Shown in pieces: positions 34,566 through 44,800 of a stretch of 64,000 nt of DNA. Under the pieces are notes generated by a model, which saw nothing but the letters and a program-made list of their open reading frames with translations, was not told the DNA's origin and did not search any database. Origin of the DNA: Macrosoma leucophasiata (lineage: Eukaryota; Arthropoda; Insecta; Lepidoptera; Hedylidae). The first letter of the stretch is position 1; every line of letters begins with the position of its first letter. The DNA is taken from NCBI GenBank assembly GCA_036365455.1, contig JAWQUS010000008.1, positions 11,019,501-11,083,500 on the forward strand, written 5' to 3'. A program made the translations under genes and the position numbers.

Positions 34566-35165
34566 TTTTTTTTATGTTACAAAGGTGGCAAACAAACATG
34601 CAGTTCACACTGATGTTAAGTGATGACTGCAGCCTATAGACATCTAAACAAAAATCAGGGGTCAAAATGCAGATGTGTTGCCACGTTGTTATTTCTCTGT
34701 GATAGTTATTACGGGGCCAACCATTACCATCTAACCGGAACACGATAGTGCTGAATACTACCATTTGGCGGCAGATAAATTAGGTAAGATCCTGAAAGAA
34801 TTGAAAATTGAAAATTCTCAGCGTCTGTCTACAACCTGTTTGCAACGTATACTGCGATACTTTGGCCACATTGCTCGTAGGGGTGATAAAAACTTGGAAC
34901 GTCTAATAATTACTGGCAAAGTGGAGGGAAAGAGACCCAGAGGCCGCAGTCCCTAAAGGTGGGCGGATCAGGTATCGCAGGAGCTAGAGATATCACTTAG
35001 TGCTGCAATACACCAAGCGACGGAACGAAACCGATGGAGACAGGTGGTTGACAGAATCAAAAGGAGCCACGATCCTCAGCAGTGAGGGAAACGACTAAAG
35101 AGAGAGAAATTAGGTAATGCAGTGGTGCCTACGCCCAGCAGCTCCATCATAGCTCTAACACCAGT
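34566..35165 (-). repeat. R290 copy interrupted by a LINE end
   Basis: Reverse copy in two parts, 34566-34787 and 35107-35165, split by the truncated LINE at 34788-35106. Both parts join to a normal-length element. Confidence 0.72.
34788..35106 (+). mobile_element. 5'-truncated LINE inserted in an R290 copy
   Basis: 319 bases bounded by an exact 11-base direct repeat AAATTAGGTAA (34777-34787 and 35107-35117), the target-site duplication of target-primed reverse transcription. It codes the C-terminus of an RTE-like reverse transcriptase (LRYFGHIARRGDKNLERLII, GKVEGKRPRGRSP), then an in-frame TAA at 34954, then RWADQVSQELEISLSAAIHQ on to the natural end near 35084. It ends in a short AG-rich tail. 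Confidence 0.78.
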
Positions 35166-35169
35166 AGAA

Positions 35170-35940
35170 CATTGACCTCATTGCGCATTACAAAAATTTT
35201 CTATCGTTAAACACTTGTTTGTCATTTTGATAGCATGAAAAATCTTTTGTACGCTAGAAACTAAGAACAGTTTATAATTAAATCCAGTTGCTTCTCAATA
35301 GCAGGAGTATTATTTGAAGTTCTTTATAGTTTTCACCATTGCATTGCGATATAATATATAAGGCTACAATCTGAGAAAATTCATGAACCTGGAATATACC
35401 GCTATAATTTCTTAGGAACCGCGAGAAAAACAACAATGTATACATAAACATATGAAAGCATTAAAAAAACCTACATAAATATTGTAATAATATGAATTGT
35501 ATACAATTCTATGCCACAAAATATATACAAAATCAGATAAGTGCAACCTTGTGGGTAGAGAATTCCTAGTAAGATCTAATTCCGTTCTATCTCAGTTCTG
35601 TTTTACTTATGCTCTTTAGCATTTCCAGCGTCAATATAATTTGAGCTTTCGCAGCTGACTCACCGCGAGGTGGGAAGGGGAGCAGGAGCAGGAGGGGGGA
35701 AGAGGTGCCGACGCGGAAAGCACTCGGCCCACTTCGTGCAGGTACGAATATAACCGAATATTTTTCCACCTGCGCTTGCGTGGAAAACAACGCGTATGGT
35801 ACAGGCGCGGTGCGCGCCGTCTCTACTTGAATTTCGTTGCATTTAACGCAACTGATTCCTTTAGTTGATGATAGCATACAATTATAAATATTTACATTGA
35901 CAATGCTCTCACTTAAAAAAAAACATGGTTACCTACTGTT
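35170..35940. other. Intergenic with a GC-rich patch
   Basis: 35650-35830 is GC-rich and has a 96-codon minus frame (35877-35587) ending near a donor-like GCGGTGAGTC. No family is recognised and the protein is low in complexity (LLLLLPFPP). It might be a non-coding exon or promoter. Confidence 0.35.
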
Positions 35941-35942
35941 TA

Positions 35943-36255
35943 GACTTTACTCGGTAGCCTAGTGGTAGCAGGCCACTACTACTACGCTGAGGTCTTGGGT
36001 TCGATTCCCGGGTAGTGGTTTATCAGAGATAATGGTATAAAGTCCTTTATCTCTGGTTCTATTGGGATTTTTCCATTTTCTGGAAATCTAGTACCTCGAA
36101 GTTTGGTAATGTATCCGGAGATGTCAACAGGCTCGCCACCTGTTACATGGGCCAAAAATGTAACCGGCGAATCTTGGGTGTTTGCATGTATGCTTGAATG
36201 CATGCATTTACCTCTGCCTACCCCTTCGGGGATTACAGGCGTGAAGTTACGTTAT
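35943..36255 (+). repeat. tRNA-derived SINE, second family
   Basis: Head ACTCGGTAGCCTAGTGGTAG (box A) and GGGTTCGATTCCCGGG (perfect T-arm, box B). The body ends CTGCCTACCCCTTCGGGGAT followed by TACAGGCGTGAAGTTA. Fragments of the same family occur at 1387-1435, 10257-10340 (reverse), 10893-10960 (reverse) and 52980-53030 (reverse). Confidence 0.6.
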
Positions 36256-36259
36256 GTTT

Positions 36260-37095
36260 ACGTAGACTACAACAGGTCATGTTATCAAATATGACACACT
36301 TAAAAGACAACAAAATTTAGCAGTCATGTTTTATTATAATTCCAGTAATTAATAACAGTGTAGAGCCAAATATTTTATATGCATTTTATTTAATCTCTTC
36401 AATATTTTTTTTTTGCTACTTTTACCTGATATCGAAATATCTATCTATTTCGAGTATGTATGTACAAAGTCTTCTTGATCTGACTGAACTGTATGAAAAG
36501 ATGTTGGCAGGCCATGAAAATAGGGGTATAATTGCTAATTTTTAACAGATAATTATGTAGTCTCATTATGATATTGTTATTGTATACTTACATTTCGAGA
36601 ATTTCGAGTATTTAAATGACGAAAGTTTCAACGTAGGAGAGAGTGGAACCTTTTTAACAGGTGTATACCTTGTCTCTTCAATTATTCTAAGGCGGTCACG
36701 GCAGTGCCCTCAGATCAATTGATTTTGACTGATCAGGGAACAGTTATACTTATAATAAATATAGTAATCTACATAATATACATCATATATATCAAACTTT
36801 CTTCTCAACTGTATATCCCTAAACCAAAATAGAGTGATGATGAAGCTTGAGTACTTACGATACATCATTTGAGAATAACTCATCGACGATGCGTTAGCTA
36901 TTTCATTTGTGACATCATTTACTATCTTTATTCGAGAAAAACTTTTTTTACTAGTGCACACAATTTTTAGTTTGTTTATAATTGTATATAACCACCACTA
37001 ATTTCTGAAATAACCTGTTTATTGAGATGTATTCCAGTTCAAGTAAGGACCGATGACGGTGCTACCGTTCAGTACTTGAAAAATTGGATATAATA
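36260..37095. other. Intergenic, no gene seen
   Basis: AT-rich; nothing recognised. Confidence 0.45.
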
Positions 37096-37264
37096 ATCTT
37101 ATCCTCTTGGCTGTATCATTACTTCAAGCGATGTCCACTGCTGCATAAAAACCTTCCCCAAATAAACCAACAAGCCAGGCTTGGCACGATTGACGATCAC
37201 CGTAGAAGTCATTGATGATGAAGGATGCTCCTGCCTATCTCGCGTTATTGTATTTAATAATAAT

Positions 37265-37605
37265 AATGGCAACCCATTATACGTCCCACTGCTGGGCAAG
37301 ATTCTCTCCCCTTTTTTTTGGGGGGGAAGGCCTGGAGTTTACTCCACCACGCTGCTCCAATGCGGATTGGTGGAGGTGGGTGGGTTAGTGGCCAACCCGC
37401 TGTCGGATGTTTTCAAACCGCCCATAAGATCTCCGACAAGGTTTAACGACTGCTATCTTTCGACACGCTTAACGTGCCCTCCGAAGCACGGAAACGCGCA
37501 TTTATTTTGCCAAAGCGGTCACCCATCACACTACCCGACCGCGCCCGTAGTGCTTAACCGAGTAGATCGCTTATGATCTACACCAGCCGCTGGGCCAAGC
37601 GCGCT
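37265..37605. repeat. Dispersed 'GGCAACC…CCCACTGCTGGGCA' repeat, longer copy
   Basis: GGCAACCCATTATACGTCCC through GATCTACACCAGCCGCTGGG. More complete than the 19024 copy. Reversed, the last part (GCGCTTGGCCCAGCGGCTGG) could be a Pol III-type head, so a SINE is possible. A 131-codon frame here is a by-product. Confidence 0.55.
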
Positions 37606-38675
37606 TCATTGTATTTACTACCGCCTTATCAAAGTGATTTGACCACCATTATTCGGTTGACTGATTGTAGTAACGGAAGTATGTCCTCCACTAGTGAGCG
37701 GTAGGGATCGGTACGTCCCAACGCCATCCTAGGTTGTTTATTCCAAAGGAAAGATTTGCAAGAGAGAACTGTATATGTAATGGAAATGCCAAATTGTTCA
37801 CACAAAAATGAATATTTTAGCCACATATATGTTCGTCTCGTGTCGCGAAGCCCGAGACTTTTTGTCAAATGTCAATGTCACACCATTGTACGATGCAACG
37901 GTGTATAAAAAAATAATATTAGTCAAATCGGCAGTTCACTTCTACAGCACGTCGCTGTCGCTGTATAGAGTTCGCCTCGAATATCAATAAAATGTATGAT
38001 TGAGATACTACACGAGCGATGACATACGGGACTAAAAACCGACTTCGTTACACAAAAAACAACGGGTTGCACTCCGAGATTACCAGCAGAAGTGGAAGCT
38101 TGAAAATTAACGTGTTGCTCTTTTGGTCACTGTCAGTCTTACGTATTTTCGATCAGGGTCACGTGTCCTGACTCGAGATAATTGTTTACCTATCACAAAT
38201 AGTGCAAGGCTAAAGAAGTGCGCAGTTCAAAAAACCCAAACTACAGTTCCACGAGGTTATTTTAAAATAATTGGCAATACTTTCTGGGGTTGTACTCATT
38301 GTGAACTACTTTTACTATCGGACCAACTCAGAAATCACAAAAAAAACATCTAGGTACGTACATTGCTGCGAAGGGTGTAAATGTGGCCCATTTAGCTGTG
38401 CGTCATTTTTTTTGCCGCAAATTACAGGGTTGTACATTACGAGTACCACCTGAGTGCGATATGATAGCGCTTTTTACTAATTAATTAAAAATGACCTTCT
38501 AGAGAAGTAGCTCAACTAGCATCTACATGCGATTGTTCTGGAGTGTCAGCTTTGCGTATCGCACTGTAGTATAGGAAAATTAATAAAGCACAAAAAACGT
38601 AGTGTTTATCCCAGTTCATCACTTCTTAAATCTTTCCTTTCTATAATTTTACCATGCATTCATTTTGACTGTATG

Positions 38676-39205
38676 ACTAGCTGTCGCAGCAAACATTTGT
38701 ATTGCCTTAGCGATAAGATATACACAAAAAAAAAATCTTACACAAGTCGAGCCGTTTCGAAAAAAAATATTACAAACATTGTTTGTTATACGAGAGTTTT
38801 ATGTCCAGCGTATTGTATGATTTTATGGATCAAAGTTTATACTTCAGTAGGCGTAGTACCTAACTGTGCTCGGAACACTACTATCTTGATAACAAACAAG
38901 AACTTTTTTATATCGAAACATATTTATTTTCTAATATGTATTATGATAATATAACTATGACTTTATAATAATTTGAGTTATCAAGAATGCTTTAAGCAGC
39001 TTACTTTTTTAAATACAAGCTGACCCGGCGAATTTCGTTGTGCCATATTATTATGCTATTAAATTTGTTTTTTATTTTATACAAACCTTCTTCTCACAAT
39101 ATCAAACACAAAAGAAATATTATCAATTTTGGTACAGTCGTTTGGAAATCAAGCGATTACAAACATTTCGGTAATTACTTTTTATGTATACATAGATAGA
39201 TATGA
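38676..39205 (-). repeat. Two eroded Helitron-like fragments
   Basis: 38676 on: GACTAGCTGTCGCAGCAAAC … GTCGAGCCGTTTCGAAAA. 39016 on: AGCTGACCCGGCGAATTTCG … GTACAGTCGTTTGGAAATC. Between them only AT-rich DNA. Confidence 0.4.
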
Positions 39206-39340
39206 ATAAACTGAATAAATAAATAAATAGCAACTGCTACTAACTACCTGTTAGTTTCCTTGTGCGATTGGCATTCAATTGCGGATGAGTTTAAATATAT
39301 CACTGTGTATCACGGTGACAGTTGATTGTAATCAACGTGT

Positions 39341-39693
39341 TTTTTTTATTGTAATGGAAGTGGCAAGCAAGTTTGCAGTTCACATTGATGTTAAGTGATG
39401 ACTGCAGCCTATAGACACCCAAACAGCTTATAGACAACAAAGACCAAGGTCAAAATGCAGATGCATTACCACTCCTGAGGCCTAAGGTAAGTTAGTGTTC
39501 AGCACTATCGTGTTCCGATCAGGTGGTAATGTACGGCCTTGTAATTTGCCTCTGTGCCGGAAATTACAGGGCCGTACATTACCACCTGACCGGAACACGA
39601 TAGTGCTGATTACTACCATTTAGCGGCAAGTATATTAGGTAATGCGGTGGTGCCTACGCCCGCGAGCTCCGTCACTGGAGCTCTACCACCAGT
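39341..39693 (-). repeat. R290 copy with a 49-base inverted duplication
   Basis: Reverse copy, longer than usual because 39499-39547 is repeated in inverse at 39561-39609 with two mismatches and a 13-base spacer. The rest follows the family. Confidence 0.7.
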
Positions 39694-39971
39694 TAAAAGT
39701 TTATATATAAACACGTTATGTAGACAATAAAAAACCGACTAAGTGTGAATCAGAGCAGCGCACAGAGGGTTCCATATAATGTCAAAATTTCTTTGAAATG
39801 TTATATTATATACCTTATATAAAAATGATTTAAATTATAATTGAATTTTTATAGATTTTTCTTTCATCTAGATAAAATACTACTTTTCAAAATGTTAAGG
39901 TCACTAGTTGCCAAGATTTTTACCTGTTTTCATAAATATCTTCAAAATCATTTGTACCTATATATATTTAA

Positions 39972-40200
39972 AACTAGAAGACCCGGAAATAATGTGTCAA
40001 AGGTTTGATAGATACGGGCTATTTATATGGGAAAATTAAATTGTATTTTTTTCTATTTCCCTTCCATTTCTATATATTTTCTTTCCTTTTAAACCTTCCC
40101 TAGACCTTCACAAACATTTTAAGACCAAGATAAGATAAATCTGTTCAGCCGTTTTCGAGTTTTAGCGAGACTAACGAACAGCAATTGATTTTTTTATAAA
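39972..40200 (-). mobile_element. Helitron-like element, 'AACTTCGT' family
   Basis: ACTAGAAGACCCGGAAATAA … CTGTTCAGCCGTTTTCGAGT … ACGAACAGCAATTGATTTTT. Older copies of related type lie at 38676-38790 and 39016-39205. Confidence 0.5.
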
Positions 40201-40349
40201 TAGATTTTTTTAAGTAGCTCTTTTCTCTGATATGTCGTATAATATTGTTTGCACATTGTTTTTTTCGAATTTACCCTTTATAAGTTGCCTAGTATTCAAA
40301 ATTCTTTTATTTAATTACACATTCGTGTTTTGTCCAAGACTGACTGAAT

Positions 40350-40505
40350 GTTGTCTGAGGGTAGAGGTCAAAAGTCTTAGGAATCAGCGTGCATATATGA
40401 AGATAATGATGAATGTAGAAGAAGGAGTAGTGTCAGGACCGGGATATGTGGCGCTCCATACTCTCTGCCTACCCTATAAGGGACTTGGCGTGAAGATACA
40501 CACAT
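40350..40505 (+). repeat. RTE-like LINE 3' end, eroded
   Basis: AAAAGTCTTAGGAATCAGCG, GTCAGGACCGGGATATGTGG and GGGACTTGGCGTGAAGATAC keep the family order. Truncated at the left. Confidence 0.5.
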
Positions 40506-40509
40506 TCAC

Positions 40510-41500
40510 GTTTGGATCCTCTATTACATAAAGGTATATGTTTCAAATAATAACTCGTTCAATTCAGTAACTTCGGAGCAAATCAGTTCGCACAGACGGA
40601 CAGATATATGGATGATATTTTGTCTCTGCAAGTGCCGAGCTTTCCGAAGTACCGAATCTAGGTTCAAGGTCAACAATTGATGCGAGCCGAGAGTAAAGAA
40701 TAATTGGTGCGCTGATTTTTGAATATAAAAAAAGTTTTGTGCTCTGACAATTAGAAAAAAGCGCAACAAAAGGCGCTCAAAGGCTCTTAGATCGTAATTC
40801 TTGTTAAGATATAATTTGAAATTAAAAGTAACTACTCATCATGACAATAAATAAAATAACTGATGCCGGTAATTAAATAATTAATAAAAAAAAGACTTGA
40901 ATAAACATTATGAGTATGTACCTTACTAAATTACATAAGTAATTGTATCGTAAACAATTTTTATTTTACTAAATATGTATTGTGGTAAAACCCGCAAGAA
41001 ACAAAGGTACACAATTTCCCTGTACGAACCTCTACGAATAATCTCTATATGTATTCGTAGAGGTCTACGAAGTGCTACGAAGCGAAGCGTTATCTACAAA
41101 AATGGTTACGGAATTGCCATTGTGTTCAATGTTTATGTATTGACTTAGAAAAAATGTGTATCATTAGGCATATTGATTTTTTTTTATATACGCCTAGTTA
41201 ATGTTTGTCAACACACATTACTATCATTGTTCAATTCTTGGGGTTAAATCAAAGAGTAAAAAGAAGTTCATTGTTAAGTTCAGTCGATTGATGGCATTTT
41301 GTGTGGGCAGAGGCGCGGCCGCTGCCAGGAACCGACAGGAATCCGTCAGGAAGCGCCTGGATGGGTTCGTTTCGCCGCTCGATTCATTTTCATCTCAAGT
41401 CTAACATCCATAGTCGGCGTCCTAGCATTGAGTGCGATGGGCGCCAAGGGATTCGCCATTTTTTGGGCAAAACAAATAAAAGAGGACTCTGCAGTAGTTA
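40510..41500. other. Upstream flank of paramyosin
   Basis: AT-rich to 41290, then rising GC toward the TATA box. Any muscle enhancers would lie here; I could not identify MEF2 sites with confidence. Confidence 0.45.
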
Positions 41501-41513
41501 AGGCGGGCGTGTC

Positions 41514-41522
41514 TATAAAAGG
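41514..41522 (+). promoter_or_regulatory. TATA box of paramyosin promoter
   Basis: TATAAAAGG, a textbook TATA box, 232 bases before the ATG. Transcription should start around 41540-41555. The stretch from here to the ATG is strikingly GC/CpG-rich compared with the flanking AT-rich DNA, so the 5' leader is about 200 bases of CpG-rich sequence. The run CCATTTTTTGG at 41457-41467 resembles a CArG box but has one base too many. Confidence 0.75.
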
Positions 41523-41753
41523 CCGAGCCGGGGGTGCGCGGGGGTGGTAACACGATCCGCGAGCTCCAGCCGGCCGGCCGCCTGGAGGCGCAGCGGCGGC
41601 GGGGCGAGCGAGGGGCGCGGGGGGTGCGGGGTGCGCGGGGCGCGGTGCGGAGCCGCCGGTGCGCGCGCGCCGCCCGCACCCGCTCTCACTAGTCGAACGG
41701 TGCCCGACCGGTAACGTAGCGCCGACTGCCGACCGAGAGACGAACCAGCGACA
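41523..41753 (+). other. Paramyosin GC-rich 5' leader region
   Basis: Region between the TATA box and the start codon. It is dominated by GGGGCG and GCGCGC runs (41570-41690). Small open frames on both strands here are chance products of the high GC. I see no upstream ATG in good context close to the main start. The transcription start is inferred, not seen. Confidence 0.55.
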
Positions 41754-41864
41754 ATGTCCGCCGTGGCGAAGACTTCCAAGTATACCTACCGCAGCAGCGG
41801 CGGCGGCACCACCGACGTCAACATCGAGTACAGCGCCGACCTGAGTGCTCTCTCCAGGCTGGAG
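41754..41864 (+). CDS. Prm: Paramyosin exon 1 (residues 1-37)
   Basis: Codes for the non-helical head and the start of the rod (…[15 protein letters not shown]). Ends CTGGAG|GTACCG, phase 0. Intron 1 is only 75 bases. Confidence 0.93.
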
Positions 41865-44800
41865 GTACCGGCCCTAAAACCAGTGCAGTGCTTGTGAAGT
41901 GTATTCGGACACCATGATAGAATATGTTGTATTTTTCAGGACAAGATCCGTCTCCTCCATGATGATCTGGAATCCGAAAGGGAGCTACGTCAGAGGGTAA
42001 GCTCCGTGTGCGCGAAATGTGATATGCGCGAGCGGCGCGGCCATAGCGGGCGCGCCGGCGCAGGTGTGGGCGGGGCGGGCGCCTCTTGCACACCTCTATT
42101 AATAACGCCGCCCTCGATTTCGCTTTTCCCCGCACACCCTTTAAGTGAGAAAATTGCACAGCCACCACCCTCCTAAGCTTTTGAACATTTCAAGTGATAA
42201 TCAAAATAATAACATTAATGAATAACACTTTGAAAATAATTTTACATTCAATTTTAACGGAATCCTAAGTTTGTATTTTAGTAACCTAACCGTAATTTTT
42301 AAAATAACTTAATGATTTAATTTTCACTTTAACAAATTTAACTGTGAAATTAATTAACAGATTTTTAATTAACAAATTATGTAACTAATTTAAATCTTTA
42401 AAAATGTTTGCAATAATTTTCTTAATAATCGCCTCCATAAGCTGTAAATCATAAAATGGTACTGAAAATAATTCCGCAATCTCATGAGCATTCACGTCAT
42501 ATAGAATGCTAATTAAGCGTTTTATTTTTGTGGCGGTGGTGCAGCACGCACGTGTCGTGCATGTGCAGCCGTCGCCGTCGGAAGACGAACTCGCGAGAAA
42601 CTTTCAGGAGCGGCGTACGCGCACCCAGCGCGGTATATTTAGTCATGTAGCGAAAGCATTCTCTGAAATCTCAACTTCTCACTCTCCGATTCTCGCATTT
42701 GAAACTGGGCCAAACGATGTTCGTTCCCGTTTAGAATGCCACAATATTGAAATATAATAATAGACGGCGGTGTTAGTGGCGAAAATATCCGAGTTAGTCA
42801 CAAACACCGTGAGATGCGTACCAGATCTTAATATAGATGAGCACAATAATACTAAAATATGCGAAGGACGTATTACCGAATAGCGATTATTACGTAATAA
42901 CTAGATAGTTAAATTTGTATGATTGTAAATAATGATGCATATCTGCAAAATTAAGACATAGGTACTCGTATTTACAGTTATAACATAATATAGTAAAAAA
43001 AAATAAGTTACTAAATATTATTATTAGTAACTGACGATAGTTAACTAAATACACTTAATAAATTTTAATTAAAAAATAATATTTTACAATATTATAAATT
43101 TTATTACCATTTTTATGGAAATCAATTTCATACAGGAATAATAGTTTTTACATTTGTAAAATTATATTAAACGCAAAAATGCCCTAATACCGGCCCTGTT
43201 TAGTATTCTGAATTACAATACAATGTTATCAATTTTACTCATATTAAACATTTTTAAGTTAAGCTTACCGGAACAAAATTTTAAATCGATTATAAATTAT
43301 GAAACGAAATTTATATTCAGCAGTTATACTCGAACAAATATGAACTACAAAACGTGTTAATAAAAACATGTAGGTACTATTACTACCTAGCTCCACAATT
43401 CTATTTGAACTATAATTGGAGCTTAACAATTGTAAAATTACTAATGTCATTTTGCACTAATTAACCCCGGCTCCACACGTTGGCCCGAACGTTGGCGTCA
43501 ACACCAACGTGTGTATCTAGAAAATAGCATTGGCCCCAACGTTGAGGCTAGCGAAACGCGTTGGCGATTGGCCGGCGCGTGTTAGCAGCCAACGTGTGGA
43601 TCCGGGGTAAAGAAATAAATTTTGGGACAATGTTTATTAATCATCTGTAACTCAAATTTCAGATCGAAAGGGAAAAGGCAGATTTGAGCGTGCAAGTTAT
43701 CCAGCTGTCTGAGAGGTTGGAGGAAGCCGAAGGTGGGGCTGAAAGTCAGGTAAATAACATCGAAAATATCAGTTAAAAATCAAAAAGGGAAGGAAAAATT
43801 TTACGCGTCGGTTTAGGACTTCGGTAGCATAGTGGTGAAGCGGCTGAAATAGTTATTCTTAGGTCACAGGTTCGTTTCCTGTCCGATGTCAAATTTTTCT
43901 TTCCATTTTTTCTTTAATTTTTGAAGTTCACTCGCATGTGTTATTGCGAAAAGAAAATATTACAATTAAATAACATTGTTTACATTTTATACTAAAAATA
44001 TGTTTCGCCGATACGGGTAAGTTTGATTAAGTAGAATAGGTATAACATCAACAAATGAAAATATCATAAATGAAGAATTAAAATAATATATGCATAAGTT
44101 GTTCGTGAAAACAGTGCATTATGAATAACCCATGAAGTTAAAAGCTGAAGTCAACTGAAGCCGAATTAAACCGATCCAGCATCTGCACTCTGAACGTGAC
44201 GAAAATTTCATTCATGAAAAATATTCATAAAGATGTAAAACGCGTTTTGAAAATGATTTGTGTTAGCAAATATATTTTAACAGAAGATCACATGTGAAAC
44301 ATTCATAAAGTTAAGATGTATATTACTATAATATCTCAAAACAGCAAATATACAAGAAAGATCAAACAATGAATGGAATTATGGATGATTGAATATTTAA
44401 GATTTTCTACTTTCAAGGACAAAAAGCCACTTGAAATACATGAACAATATGCAGTTAACAAAGATGAAAGTAAACGTATTTTCAGAGAATTATGAACACC
44501 AGAACAACATTTTATATAAATATTAATTATGCTTTGCGATTTGTCTTATTAAGAGCTCTAATTGCGAATTCGCTATGCGTTTATATTATGTTCTTACTTT
44601 GCAGGTTATTTCAAAATGTATATTCAAACAATTGTAATCGTTTCGGGGTTAAGAAGTGTAGTCTTTGTTAGCTAACTTTGGATCTGTAAATAAATAATTA
44701 TAAGCAGTACATTAATCAAGAAGTAGATGTCATAGACTAAAATTGTTTGTATACGTATTTTTTTTTTCACAATATTTGTAGAAATCAAATGCGTATCTCC

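Noticed and set aside
35587..35877. 96-codon minus frame
   Set aside because: Low complexity (Leu and Pro runs) and no family; a donor-like site near its end is not enough to call a gene.
37181..37576. 131-codon frame, plus strand
   Set aside because: Lies inside a dispersed repeat also found at 19024; no protein family.
41422..41844. Overlapping Arg/Pro-rich frames around the paramyosin start, both strands
   Set aside because: By-products of the high GC of the promoter and leader; the real start is at 41754 in another frame.
41818..42168. 116-codon minus frame over exons 1-2
   Set aside because: Shadow of the GC-rich coding and intron sequence; no family and antisense to conserved exons.
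42506..42757. 83-codon frame in Prm intron 2 as an alternative exon
   Set aside because: No coiled-coil pattern and no matching splice sites in phase with exons 2 and 3; better explained as a GC-rich non-coding patch.
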